DNA of 64,000 bases from Chitinophaga sp. CB10 (lineage in GTDB: Bacteria > Bacteroidota > Bacteroidia > Chitinophagales > Chitinophagaceae), in contig MLAV02000003.1 of NCBI GenBank assembly GCA_001870995.2, positions 405,038 through 469,037 on the forward strand. Reading direction: 5' to 3'. Below the pieces are notes generated by a model. It had not been told where the DNA came from. It saw only the letters and a list, made by a program, of their open reading frames with translations, and made no database searches. Shown one piece after another: positions 18,643 through 27,600 of the stretch. A program made the translations under genes and the position numbers. Each line of letters begins with the position of its first letter. The first letter of the stretch is position 1.

Positions 18643-18663
18643 TTTGTGTAATTGTTACACAAA
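18643..18663 (-). promoter_or_regulatory. Candidate NrtR operator, proximal (O1)
   Basis: Perfect inverted repeat: arms TTTGTGTAA and TTACACAAA around a 3-nt centre (or TTTGTGTA-N5-TACACAAA). It ends 11 nt before the nadM ATG and overlaps the -7 element TATATTTG, so a bound repressor would block transcription. nrtR is the next gene upstream. NrtR binding is inferred from position and symmetry. Confidence 0.7.
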
Positions 18664-18690
18664 TATAATGAGGTATTTGAATCTACCAAA
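18660..18690 (-). promoter_or_regulatory. Promoter of nadM-nadV
   Basis: On the minus strand TTTG (18690-18687), a 19-nt spacer and TATATTTG (18667-18660) match the Bacteroidota -33/-7 consensus. The start would fall near 18653, inside O1. Confidence 0.65.
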
Positions 18691-18694
18691 ATAA

Positions 18695-18715
18695 TTTTTG
18701 TAAAAAATACACAAA
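18695..18715 (-). promoter_or_regulatory. Candidate NrtR operator, distal (O2)
   Basis: Same geometry as O1 (8-N5-8): TTTTTGTA-N5-TACACAAA, one mismatch from perfect symmetry. Its centre is 52 bp, about five helical turns, from that of O1 and lies just upstream of the -33 box. It ends 12 nt beyond the nrtR stop. Confidence 0.55.
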
Positions 18716-18727
18716 ATAATCTCCGGG

Positions 18728-19414
18728 CTAGATTTCGAAGGCCATTCCGTCTTTTTTCAGCTGGAAATATTTTTCCTCGTTGAAGCTGAAAAGCTTTGCG
18801 GGGCGGCCTTGCGACACCTGTTTTTGCTTCTCGTTATGTGCGATCAGGATGCCCAGGTGATTTATTTTTTTCTGGAAGTTGCGGCGGTCTATAGGCCTGT
18901 CCAGCAGTGTTTCATACAATTTTTCGAGGTCTGCGATAGGGAATTTCTTATCGAGCAGCTCGAATCCGATTGGTTCGTAGCGGATTTTGTTGCGGAGTCG
19001 CTTTACGGCCAGGTCAATAATGGTCGCATGGTCGAAGGCGAGGTCCGGCAGTTCCTTGATATTGAACCAGGAGGCGTCTTCTGCGTCGGAGCTGGCGGCC
19101 AGCTTGAAGTTGGTCGGGTTGACCAGTCCGAAGTAGGCGATAGACACTACGCGGCCGCGGGGATCGCGGTTGGGCATCCCGAAAGTATATAATTGTTCAA
19201 GGTAGTTGATGTTCACACCGGCTTCGGTGAGCAGTTCCCTGGTAACGGCATGCTCGAGGGATTCTTCGTCGCGTACGAAGCCCCCGGGAAGCGCCCAGCT
19301 GTGCAGGAAAGGTTCAATGGTACGTTTGATCAGCAGTACCACGATACCTTCCTTGGGAATGTATCCGAATACCACTGCGTCTACGGTGAGTTTTATTTGC
19401 TGTCTGATGGCCAA
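18728..19414 (-). CDS. nrtR: NrtR: Nudix-related repressor of NAD metabolism
   Basis: A 228-aa protein with an N-terminal Nudix-like domain (VVFGY, LLIKR, LPGGFVRDEESLEHAVTREL) and a C-terminal winged helix from about residue 150 (DRRNFQKKINHLGIL, then QGRPAKLFSFNEEKYFQL), which is the NrtR architecture. The Nudix box reads RELLTEAG: the first Glu of the catalytic EE pair is Thr, consistent with a sensor that binds ADP-ribose or NAD-related ligands instead of cleaving them. It sits upstream of nadM-nadV with paired palindromes between them. Its start follows the lipoprotein stop by 11 nt. Confidence 0.92.
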   Translation of the reverse strand: MAIRQQIKLTVDAVVFGYIPKEGIVVLLIKRTIEPFLHSWALPGGFVRDEESLEHAVTRELLTEAGVNINYLEQLYTFGMPNRDPRGRVVSIAYFGLVNPTNFKLAASSDAEDASWFNIKELPDLAFDHATIIDLAVKRLRNKIRYEPIGFELLDKKFPIADLEKLYETLLDRPIDRRNFQKKINHLGILIAHNEKQKQVSQGRPAKLFSFNEEKYFQLKKDGMAFEI

Positions 19415-19425
19415 TGTTAACCGGA

Positions 19426-19830
19426 TTATTTATTAAGGTAATGATCTAATTGAGCAGTTCCTTTGTGGAGATTTATAAATAGCGGGTTTTTAGCCGGATC
19501 GAAAACGATGATGGTATTCATTTCCCAGATATCCTGTGGTGCAGGCAGTTCGATCATGACTTCCTGGTTGTTGGACCTTACGAACAGGAGGCTGTCTTTG
19601 CCGGCCATATGAGGTTTGAATCCCTGCTGTTGCAGGTAATCCGTGATTTGTTGCTTGAGGGCCAGTACAGAGTCTGTCAGCGGGCCGGGAGCCGGCTTAT
19701 GTTCCCGGTAAACGTAGCTTTTTTCAGTGATCACATCATACCGGGATCTGTCAGTTGTGCCTTCGCGTTGAGGGTTACAGGCAAACAGCAGTCCGGCTGC
19801 AAGGGCCAAAAACGATAATATCTTTCCCAT
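19426..19830 (-). CDS. Small lipoprotein, unknown function
   Basis: A 134-aa protein, from the ATG at 19830, with a lipoprotein signal (MGKILSFLALAAGLLFAC, lipobox Cys18). The mature part is a compact domain with VLALKQQITDYLQQQGFKPH and a strand-rich end (VMIELPAPQDIWEMNTIIVFD). An upstream in-frame TTG would add a polar extension that spoils the signal peptide, so I reject it. It lies between the NTF2-like gene and nrtR and is probably co-transcribed. No family recognised. Confidence 0.65.
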   Translation of the reverse strand: MGKILSFLALAAGLLFACNPQREGTTDRSRYDVITEKSYVYREHKPAPGPLTDSVLALKQQITDYLQQQGFKPHMAGKDSLLFVRSNNQEVMIELPAPQDIWEMNTIIVFDPAKNPLFINLHKGTAQLDHYLNK

Positions 19831-19840
19831 ATCTTGTATG

Positions 19841-20236
19841 TTAATGTTCGTAGCAATCGTAATTCCGCTGGCGGTAGATCTTACCGTCGCGAAACTCAAT
19901 AATAGTGCAAATAAACGCTTTCATGACCTGACCTCGCCGAAATTTTCCCGCGTCCACCCCGATTTCTCCCCGCCATTCGGCCTCCACCACCAGTGTATTG
20001 CCGTTTTCAAAGGCCTTTAGCACGTTGTAGTGCTGGGTTTTGAGAATCAGCCGCGTAGTGGCCATGCTTTCCAGAATGATGTCGAAATTCCTTTGTTTGA
20101 TTTCGCCGGACATCTGGTTGGGGTATTCCGTTTGAATGATATTTGGATGAAAGATGCTGGCAAATTCAGCCGCGTCCACTGAAAAGTTCTCCAGCAGCTG
20201 AAAGTACCGGTAAACTACCGCCAGTTTTTCGTCCAT
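19841..20236 (-). CDS. NTF2/SnoaL-like protein
   Basis: A 131-aa protein with the pattern of the nuclear-transport-factor-2-like fold: a helical start (YRYFQLLENFSVDAAEFASIFHPN), then curved strands including FENGNTLVVEAEWRGEI and FICTIIEFRDGKIYRQRNYDCYE. The end 'F.DGKI...R.Y.C' is characteristic of SnoaL-like proteins. Some are isomerases or hydrolases, others only bind ligands; the role is unknown. First gene of the minus-strand run that continues to nadV, 10 nt before the lipoprotein. Confidence 0.8.
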   Translation of the reverse strand: MDEKLAVVYRYFQLLENFSVDAAEFASIFHPNIIQTEYPNQMSGEIKQRNFDIILESMATTRLILKTQHYNVLKAFENGNTLVVEAEWRGEIGVDAGKFRRGQVMKAFICTIIEFRDGKIYRQRNYDCYEH

Positions 20237-20352
20237 TCAGGAATTTGATTACGAATTACAAATTACGCAATACTGTCCACCTATCACATAGCCGGGCAGC
20301 AAACGAATTGCGAATTTATAAAATTCGTTAGTATATCAGCATCAGCTTTGGA

Positions 20353-21708
20353 CTATTTGATGGCGGCGGTGGCAGGTTCCGGGGTTGTGGTAAACGCCAG
20401 TTTATCCAGGTTATCGGTTTTTTCGATCAGGTCAAATACCACTTTCATCACGGTGAGGGTGCCTTCGTAGTTGATCTTGTCGGCGCTGTCCTCCGGTTGG
20501 TGGTAATCGTCCATCCCGGTGTAAAAGAATAAAACGGGGATTTGTTTGCGGTAGAAGGAAGTGTGATCTGAATTGCCAACGCCGCTGGCTTCATACACTA
20601 CTTTCGTTTCCCTGCCGGAGTTCTCCAGCAGTTTTGACCAGGAAGGGCTGGTGCCGATACCTGCAATTTGTAAACCGTTGGTCGTATTGAGGCGGCCAAT
20701 CATGTCGAGGTTCAGCATGTAGTTGGCCTTACTGAGGTCCACCGGGCTGTGGGATGCCAGGTAGCGGGAGCCGCTGAGGGATTGCTCATTTCCGGAGAAG
20801 GCAACAAACAGGTAATTGGTATTTTTCAGCTTAGCGCTTTTCACCTGGCGGCCCAGTTCCAGCAGGGCGGCGATGCCGCTGGCGTTATCGTTGGCGCCAT
20901 GGTATAACACCTTGCCTTTGGCGGAGCCGTTGTGCTCCTCTCCATAGCCAAGATGGTCGTAATGCGCCCCGATGATAACGGTGCGCGCGGCTTTATTGTC
21001 TATGTAGCCAATTACATTGGTACCGGTTCTTTTGACCGGTTGCAGGGCAATATCCATTTGGATGAGGAAGCTGTTTGCGTTCTCGTCGTCCAGGATTTTG
21101 CTGATGTCTTTATTGACCCATACGGCCGGTATGGGGGCGGCTGTTTCAGTTTTTTCCAGCCAGCTGTTTATTTCCGGGAGCGTTTCGGCGCCATTGAAGA
21201 AGATGATGCCAGTAGCGCCGGCTTTCGCGGCCTCGGCTGTCTGTTGTTTGTAGAGGTCCAGCCGGGACTTGTATTTAGCAGCGTCCAGGTCCGCCACGTT
21301 AATGAGCCAGATGTTATCCGGCTCATTGGCCTGTGGCAGCACTTCCCCTTTCACGGCTTTGGCGGCGGTAAACGGCAGGGGGATGTATTGTACGCCGGCG
21401 GCCAGGGGTTTATGATTCAGCTCAAAGCTGCAGTTAGCCGCGGGTTCACGGCCTTCCTTTACGGTAAAGGTTTGCAGGTATCCGTCTGTTCCCATGGGGA
21501 GCAGGCCTATCTGCTGCATCTGACTCTGGATGTAGGCAGCAGCCAGTTTTTCGCCGGGCGCCCCTGTGAGGCGGCCTTCCAGCTTGTCGCTGCTGAGGTA
21601 GCTGATGTGCTGTTGCAGGTTTGTCAGGGTTTTTCGGTCGCTTTTTTTCTGTGCGCTTACTACCACGGTAGTTACTACCAGAGGTAACAGCCAGGTTATC
21701 TTTTTCAC
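20353..21708 (-). CDS. M28-family metallopeptidase (PA-domain containing), altered catalytic site
   Basis: Secreted or periplasmic 451-aa protein with a signal peptide ending VSAQ. A PA-type insert (about residues 120-210) precedes the zinc peptidase domain. All five predicted metal ligands are visible: GAHYDHLG, GANDNASG, Glu308 in FSGNEQSLSGS, NLDMIGR and SDHTSF. The residue before Glu308, Glu in active M28 enzymes and the catalytic base, is Asn307 here (codon AAT). It may be an inactive or unusual member. Its promoter (TAATTTTG at 21734-21741) lies just upstream. Confidence 0.88.
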   Translation of the reverse strand: MKKITWLLPLVVTTVVVSAQKKSDRKTLTNLQQHISYLSSDKLEGRLTGAPGEKLAAAYIQSQMQQIGLLPMGTDGYLQTFTVKEGREPAANCSFELNHKPLAAGVQYIPLPFTAAKAVKGEVLPQANEPDNIWLINVADLDAAKYKSRLDLYKQQTAEAAKAGATGIIFFNGAETLPEINSWLEKTETAAPIPAVWVNKDISKILDDENANSFLIQMDIALQPVKRTGTNVIGYIDNKAARTVIIGAHYDHLGYGEEHNGSAKGKVLYHGANDNASGIAALLELGRQVKSAKLKNTNYLFVAFSGNEQSLSGSRYLASHSPVDLSKANYMLNLDMIGRLNTTNGLQIAGIGTSPSWSKLLENSGRETKVVYEASGVGNSDHTSFYRKQIPVLFFYTGMDDYHQPEDSADKINYEGTLTVMKVVFDLIEKTDNLDKLAFTTTPEPATAAIK

Positions 21709-21733
21709 AGCAAACTGGTTTTGGGTGTGATGG

Positions 21734-21741
21734 CAAAATTA
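21734..21741 (-). promoter_or_regulatory. Candidate promoter of the M28 peptidase gene (-7 element)
   Basis: TAATTTTG on the minus strand, an exact TAnnTTTG match, 25 nt before the ATG. Confidence 0.45.
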
Positions 21742-21857
21742 CGAATTACCTCAGTGCAATACAGAAATTCATGCCAGTTCTTTTTTTACTATCCATTGTA
21801 TATTAGCTATTTATAATATAACCCTTCGGTCTGTTAATCGTCATTCGTGAAACGGGG

Positions 21858-21891
21858 TTTGCTGTTGGTATAGGTCAAAGTGCTATTTTTG
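21858..21891 (+). promoter_or_regulatory. Candidate gcvT promoter
   Basis: TTTG (21858-21861), a 22-nt spacer and TATTTTTG (21884-21891), followed by the ATG at 21912. Confidence 0.5.
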
Positions 21892-21911
21892 CCGCGTTTT
21901 AAAAAATAAGT

Positions 21912-23000
21912 ATGAAAAACACGCCTTTTACAGAAAAACACATTGCGCTGGGTGCGAAGATGGCTCCTTTCGCAGGTTACAACATGCCAATATCCTATAC
22001 AGGTATCAACGACGAACATCAGGCCGTACGCACCAATGCAGGAGTTTTTGATGTGAGCCACATGGGCGAGTTTATTCTGAAAGGGGAAAATGCGCTGGAC
22101 CTCATTCAGCGGGTAACCTCCAACGATGCTTCCAAACTCACTGCCGGCAAGGCGCAGTACAGCTGCCTGCCAAACGACGAGGGCGGTATCGTAGACGACC
22201 TGCTGGTGTATTGCATTGAACCCAACAACGTGTATATGTTGGTGGTAAATGCCAGCAACATTGAAAAAGACTGGAACAGGATCAGTCAGTTCAACACCAA
22301 AAACGTGGAAATGCACAATATTTCCGATAAAACCTGTCTGCTCGCCATCCAGGGCCCTAATGCCACCAGCATGCTGCAGCCCCTCACCGAGATAGACCTG
22401 GTCAACCTGAAATATTACACTTTCGCCAAAGGCGAATTTGCAGGCGTTCCCAATGTGCTGATCAGCGCTACCGGCTACACCGGCGCTGGTGGTGTGGAAA
22501 TATATTTTGAAGATACAGACGGCGCTGCCGATAAAATCTGGGATGCCCTCTTCGCAGTAGGCGGCCCTAAAGGCCTGAAGCCTATCGGCCTCGGCGCCCG
22601 CGATACCCTCCGCCTGGAAATGGGCTTCTGCCTCTACGGAAATGATATTGACGACCGTACCTCCCCGATGGAAGCAGGCCTGGGCTGGATCACGAAATTC
22701 ACGAAGGACTTCCCTTCCCGCGCCATCTTTGAAGCGCAGAAAGCCAACGGCGTGGAACAGAAACTGGTTGGTTTTGAAATGGTGGACAAAGGTATTCCCC
22801 GTCACGATTACGAAATCAAGGATGCTGCCGGCAATGTAATCGGCCGCGTAACTTCCGGTACCCAATCCCCCAGCCTGTCAAAGGCTATCGGCCTCGGCTA
22901 CGTTAAAACGCCTTTCGCTGCGCTGGATACAGAGATCTTCATCGCCGTGCGCGACAAGCAGCTGAAAGCTAAAGTGGTGAAAGTTCCCTTCCTGGGATAA
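21912..23000 (+). CDS. gcvT: Aminomethyltransferase, glycine cleavage system T protein
   Basis: Takes the aminomethyl group from the lipoyl H protein and passes the methylene to tetrahydrofolate, releasing ammonia. The 362-aa protein shows the family signatures: FDVSHMGEF near residue 50, LPNDEGGIVDDLLVY (the catalytic Asp region), GYTGAGGVEIYF, LRLEMGFCLYGNDID and the C-terminal GFEMVDKGIPRH and GRVTSGTQSPSLSKAIGLGYV. Full length. No other gcv genes are nearby, which is usual in this group. Confidence 0.96.
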   Translation: MKNTPFTEKHIALGAKMAPFAGYNMPISYTGINDEHQAVRTNAGVFDVSHMGEFILKGENALDLIQRVTSNDASKLTAGKAQYSCLPNDEGGIVDDLLVYCIEPNNVYMLVVNASNIEKDWNRISQFNTKNVEMHNISDKTCLLAIQGPNATSMLQPLTEIDLVNLKYYTFAKGEFAGVPNVLISATGYTGAGGVEIYFEDTDGAADKIWDALFAVGGPKGLKPIGLGARDTLRLEMGFCLYGNDIDDRTSPMEAGLGWITKFTKDFPSRAIFEAQKANGVEQKLVGFEMVDKGIPRHDYEIKDAAGNVIGRVTSGTQSPSLSKAIGLGYVKTPFAALDTEIFIAVRDKQLKAKVVKVPFLG

Positions 23001-23109
23001 GCATAAAATTGATGTTCCGGCAGATTCAAATATGAATAGCCGGTGAATATTATTAATTTCGGTGCCTGGAATTTCCGGGTACCGGAATTTTTGTAATTAC
23101 ACCATATCT

Positions 23110-23583
23110 ATGCCCACTATTCATCTGACGACCGTCATCCACGCTCCGCGGGAGCGGGTCTTTGACCTTAGCCGTAGTATAGGACTCCATAAAAAAAGTA
23201 TGGAGCGCACAAAGGAAGAGCCCATTAAAGGTAAAACCAGCGGACTTATTTCCTTCGGGGAATCCGTGACCTGGCAGGCCAGGCACCTGGGAAAGCTCAG
23301 GCAGCTGACCACCAGGATAACCGCTATGGAAAAGCATGTTCACTTCCGCGATGAAATGGAGGAAGGGGACTTTACCTTTATGAAGCATGACCACTACTAC
23401 AAAGAGATTCAAAACGGTACCGTCATGATAGACCTGATGGAGTTTGGCACGCCTTACGGCTGGCTGGGCAGAATGGTGGAGCGGTTTTACCTGGTGAATT
23501 ATATGACGAAGCTGTTATGCCTTCGCAACGATACTATTAAGGAATATGCGGAATCTGACAAGTGGCGGGTGATCCTTGATTAA
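23110..23583 (+). CDS. SRPBCC-family protein (START/polyketide cyclase-like)
   Basis: A 157-aa protein beginning MPTIHLTTVIHAPRERVFDLSRSI, the usual start of the helix-grip fold ('I.AP.E.VFDL'). It ends with a long amphipathic helix (CLRNDTIKEYAES). It binds a hydrophobic ligand or acts on one; the specific ligand is unknown. I use the ATG at 23110; an in-frame ATG further up would add 16 residues unlike the family. It lies 16 nt before comB and is probably transcribed with it. Confidence 0.85.
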   Translation: MPTIHLTTVIHAPRERVFDLSRSIGLHKKSMERTKEEPIKGKTSGLISFGESVTWQARHLGKLRQLTTRITAMEKHVHFRDEMEEGDFTFMKHDHYYKEIQNGTVMIDLMEFGTPYGWLGRMVERFYLVNYMTKLLCLRNDTIKEYAESDKWRVILD

Positions 23584-23599
23584 TGCAAAATGCAACTGA

Positions 23600-24334
23600 A
23601 TGACAGAAAGTAACAAACCGAGTCTGGAAGTATGTTTATCCCCGGCTCTCCTGCATCTCTATGATGTAAAGAACAGCATCGTGGTAATTATCGATGTGCT
23701 GCGCGCTACGTCCACCATCTGTACTGCCTTGTACAACGGGGCTGCCAGAGTTATCCCGGTGGCCAGTGTGGAAGAATGCGTGAATATCGGACGCGCCATC
23801 GGCGGCATTACCGCCGGCGAGCGGGATGGAAAAGTGGCGGAAGGATTGGTGCATGGCAACTCCCCTTTCGAATATCCACGGGATTTTGTGGAAGGAAAAA
23901 CGCTCGTACTCACCACTACCAACGGCACCAAACTGCTGCACATGGCCAAAGATGCCATCCAGATAGTGACCGGCTCCTTCCCTAATATCAGCGCGGTTTG
24001 CGACTACCTGGTAGCACAGGGGCAAAACGTCATCCTTGGCTGCGCGGCCTGGAAGGACAGGGTTAACCTGGAAGATACCCTCTTTGCCGGCGCTGTGGTA
24101 AGCAGGATCAAATCCCATTTTGAGGTGAACTGCGATAGCGCCCTTGCTGCGGAAACCATGTATGAAGCGGCAAAAGGCGATGTGTTCACCTTCATGAAAC
24201 AGGCCTCGCATTATAAGCGGCTTGCTAAATACGGACTGGAAAAAGATATTCAATATTGCCTTACGCCGGATGGCGCCAACGTGCTGCCGCTGTTTAAAAA
24301 CGGAGAACTGGTAGCCGAAGAAGTGCCTGCTTGA
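23600..24334 (+). CDS. comB: 2-phosphosulfolactate phosphatase (ComB family)
   Basis: A 244-aa Mg-dependent phosphatase that converts 2-phosphosulfolactate to sulfolactate in the archaeal coenzyme M pathway. Bacterial members are common, and their role is less certain. Family motifs are in place: VVIIDVLRATSTI near residue 30, AGERDGKVAEGLVHGNSPFEY, the TTTNGTKLL phrase and GCAAWKDRVNLEDTLFAGAVV. Length is normal. Some members in Bacteroidota may serve sulfonolipid metabolism; that is only an inference. Confidence 0.92.
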   Translation: MTESNKPSLEVCLSPALLHLYDVKNSIVVIIDVLRATSTICTALYNGAARVIPVASVEECVNIGRAIGGITAGERDGKVAEGLVHGNSPFEYPRDFVEGKTLVLTTTNGTKLLHMAKDAIQIVTGSFPNISAVCDYLVAQGQNVILGCAAWKDRVNLEDTLFAGAVVSRIKSHFEVNCDSALAAETMYEAAKGDVFTFMKQASHYKRLAKYGLEKDIQYCLTPDGANVLPLFKNGELVAEEVPA

Positions 24335-24360
24335 TTTTTTGTTTTTTGAAAATCTGTGAA

Positions 24361-24383
24361 GGGACGCCACTGGCGTTCCTTTT
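24361..24383 (+). terminator. Terminator of comB
   Basis: GGGACGCC / GGCGTTCC stem followed by TTTT, 26 nt after the stop. The 339-nt spacer beyond it holds only the next promoter and leader. Confidence 0.7.
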
Positions 24384-24575
24384 CCGTTTAATGTGGGACT
24401 TCCGTAGCATTTTCCAAAGCGGCATTAGATCTTTCCCCCCACCCCTCAATTACTTTTTCTATCATTTTTACATTTGAAAATCAACATTTTTAAAATGGTA
24501 TTTTTTACTTATTTTTAAAGAAAAGATGTGTCTTCGGCCGTAGGCTTGAATCTTTTTCATTGGAGATTTTTTGCT

Positions 24576-24583
24576 TACTTTTG
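24576..24583 (+). promoter_or_regulatory. Candidate promoter of the SNF2 gene (-7 element)
   Basis: TACTTTTG fits TAnnTTTG. The leader that follows (24595-24647) has the complementary 9-mers TTTACCAGC and GCTGGTAAA, which can form a stem enclosing 35 nt. Confidence 0.4.
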
Positions 24584-24673
24584 TGGATTGCCTTTTTACC
24601 AGCTGCCGAATACTTTTTTTTCTTATTTTAACCCTTTGGCTGGTAAATCAAAACCAAGGCAACAACAGATAGT

Positions 24674-27600
24674 ATGTCGCTACCCCATTTGCTAAAATAT
24701 GTTTACAATAACGGCACTGATGAAGTGATCCGCAGGGGGAAGCGTATATTTTCGACCGGGGGTGTTGAACTTATCGAGGCAGACCCCGTGCTTAAATCAG
24801 CTACCTTCCGCGTGAAGAGCGACACGCATGCCAACTACTATCGCGTATCTATCAATAAATACGGCGATAACACCGGGATGTCCATCAGGTGCCAATGTCC
24901 TTACAACCTGGGAGATATTTGCCGCCACGAGGCCGCCGCATTATTCCAGCTACAGGAAATGTTGGACAAAAACCAGTTTGAAAGCTTCGACTCTCAATTT
25001 GATCAGCAACATACCCTGATCAAAATGAAATCCATTGACCTGAAGACCATCAAGCTGCTCACCTCAGGCAGCATCTTTGCCAACGCGGAAAAACTGGCGA
25101 AAGAAAAGCCGGCTAAGATCACCAGCGCAAAAGATGAGAAGGTGGAAGCCACCCTCACCGTGGATAAACAGGATTTTCCGCTGATCATACAACGAAATGA
25201 AGAGCGCTTTTTCGATACGCATTGCACCTGCGATGAAACAGAACATGCGCTCTGCGTACATAAAACCACCCTGTTCCTGCAATTGCTGCAAAAACACGGG
25301 CCGTTCTATTTCGATACCCTCCGCAACTGGGATAAGGAAAAGAACAAACTGCTGTCCCTCTACGGTTATTCCCTGAGCGATGACCTGGAAGGGAAATTTG
25401 CCTTCTCCTATAATGAAGGCAAGCCTTTCCTGCGCGTGCTGGACCCCAGTATCAAACGCGTGGACGGTTCCGCCATCGGCCGCCAGGCAGCTACCCCTGC
25501 CCCGCCGCCGCCGGACGAAACTATTACCGCCACACAGCGCCTCGCCGTGGTGTTTAACGCCAATGAACCGCTGTATCCTTACTTCCGGCTCGACCTGGTA
25601 AGCGGCGAGGTAAACGAGGAGCAAACGGAATTCGTATCCCTGGCCAGTAAGCTGGACCTCACCAAATACGTGGACTTTTACCAGTACAAGGAAAAAGACC
25701 GCGACCTGATTGCGCCTGTGCGTAAACTTCAGAATGCGGAAGTGAGTAAATTCCTCAGCAAGAACTCGCCCTTTGCCGGCATCTGGGAAAATATCACGCA
25801 TGAAAATGCGGAGGAACTCCCTACCGAAACCAAAGAGCTGATGCTGGAATACCTGCATCCCAAACTGGCCAAGCTGTTTCCGCAGATGGCCGAGCAGGGC
25901 CTCATTTTCCTGCTGCCCAACCGCCAGCCGTTTAAAACCAAAAGCCTGGTACCGGTGCAGCTGGGCGCAGAGCGGCTCAAACTTATCATCAAAACACATA
26001 CAGGCAATACCCACGTGGAAGTGGAATGCTTCGTGTCTATCGAAGGCGAAGAGATAAACGTTTCCAAAAACGCCTGGGAAAGCCCGCTGCTGTTCCTCCA
26101 CCAGAACGTGGTGTATATGTTCGAAAACCCGCAGGATGCCCTTCACGTGGAACTCTTCCGCCAGAATGGGAAACTGCGTATATCCAACAAGGAATGGCCG
26201 GTGTACCTGAAAGATTACCTGCTGCCACTTAGCCGGCAATACGATATTCAGTTCGACAGCGGGCTGCTGGCCGAAGTGAAGGACCTGAAGCCGGAAAACA
26301 GGGTATATCTCAAGGAAATGGGCGAAACCTTCATCATCCAGCCGGGCTTTGCCTACCGCGGGCAGGAAGTGGAATGGAACGATGAAGCTAAAATCACCGT
26401 CCAGGAAGGGAATAAGGTGATCGTTATCCAGCGTAACAAGGAAGCAGAAGAAGAGTTTGTGAACAAACTCCGCACCCTGCATACCAACTTCTCGCAGAAC
26501 GACAACCACAACTACTTCTACCTCCGCGCTAAAGAAGCCCTGAAGAACAACTGGTTCTTCCTGTTCTTCGATGCGCTGAAGGAAATGGACGTACGGGTGT
26601 TTGGCTTCGATAACCTGCGCAACTTCAAATTCAGTTCCCATAAGCCGGTGACCAACCTGCAAATCAGCAGCGGCATCGACTGGTTTGACGCGCAGATAGA
26701 AGTATTGTACGGGGATCAGAAGGTAAGCATCAAGGACATCAAGTCGGCCCTGGCCAACAAACAGAATTATGTGCAGCTGGCGGATGGCTCCCTGGGATTG
26801 CTGCCGGAGGAATGGCTGCGCAAATACTCCTTGCTGTTTAAAGTGGGTGAGGAAAAAGATAAAGGACTTAAACTCAGTAAATATAACTTCTCCGTTATTG
26901 ATGAACTCTACGAGTTTATCGACGATGAAGCCGTAGTGATTGAACTGGAACAGAAACGCCGCAAGCTCCTGCAGTTCGATGAAATCCGCAATATTGACCT
27001 GCCGGCAAACCTGCACGCGCAACTGCGCCCTTACCAGGAAAGTGGTTTCCAATGGCTCAATTACCTGGACGAAATCAAATGGGGGGGCATCCTGGCGGAC
27101 GATATGGGTCTTGGTAAAACCATCCAGGCCCTTACCTTCATTCAATACTACAAAAACAAACATGGCCAGTGTATGACGCTGGTGGTATGCCCTACCACCC
27201 TGATCTACAACTGGGAAAATGAAATCAGGAAGTTTACGCCGGATATATCCCATCATATACACCACGGCCCGACCAGGCTGAAAAGCAGCGAGGAGCTGGC
27301 CAAATATGACGTGATCATCACCACCTACGGCACCCTGCGCAGCGATGTGCAGCTCCTCATGAAACTGGAATTCGACTACGTGGTACTGGATGAATCCCAG
27401 GCGATCAAAAACCCGCAGTCGAAAGTTACCAAAGCGGCACAGCTGCTGCATACCAAAAACAGGCTGGCGCTGAGCGGTACCCCGATGCAGAATAACACAT
27501 TCGACATCTACGCCCAGATGAACTTCCTGAACCCGGGTATGCTGGGCAGTGTGGACTTCTTCCGGAACGAGTTTGCGACCCCGATCGACAAATTCCAGGA

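Noticed and set aside
20248..21749. 12-mer ATTACGAATTAC on both sides of the M28 gene (20248 and 21738) and a near copy at 53073, as a dispersed repeat
   Set aside because: Much of the word is the reverse complement of a Bacteroidota promoter phrase (CGTAATTTTG). At 21738 it overlaps the M28 promoter and is explained by that.
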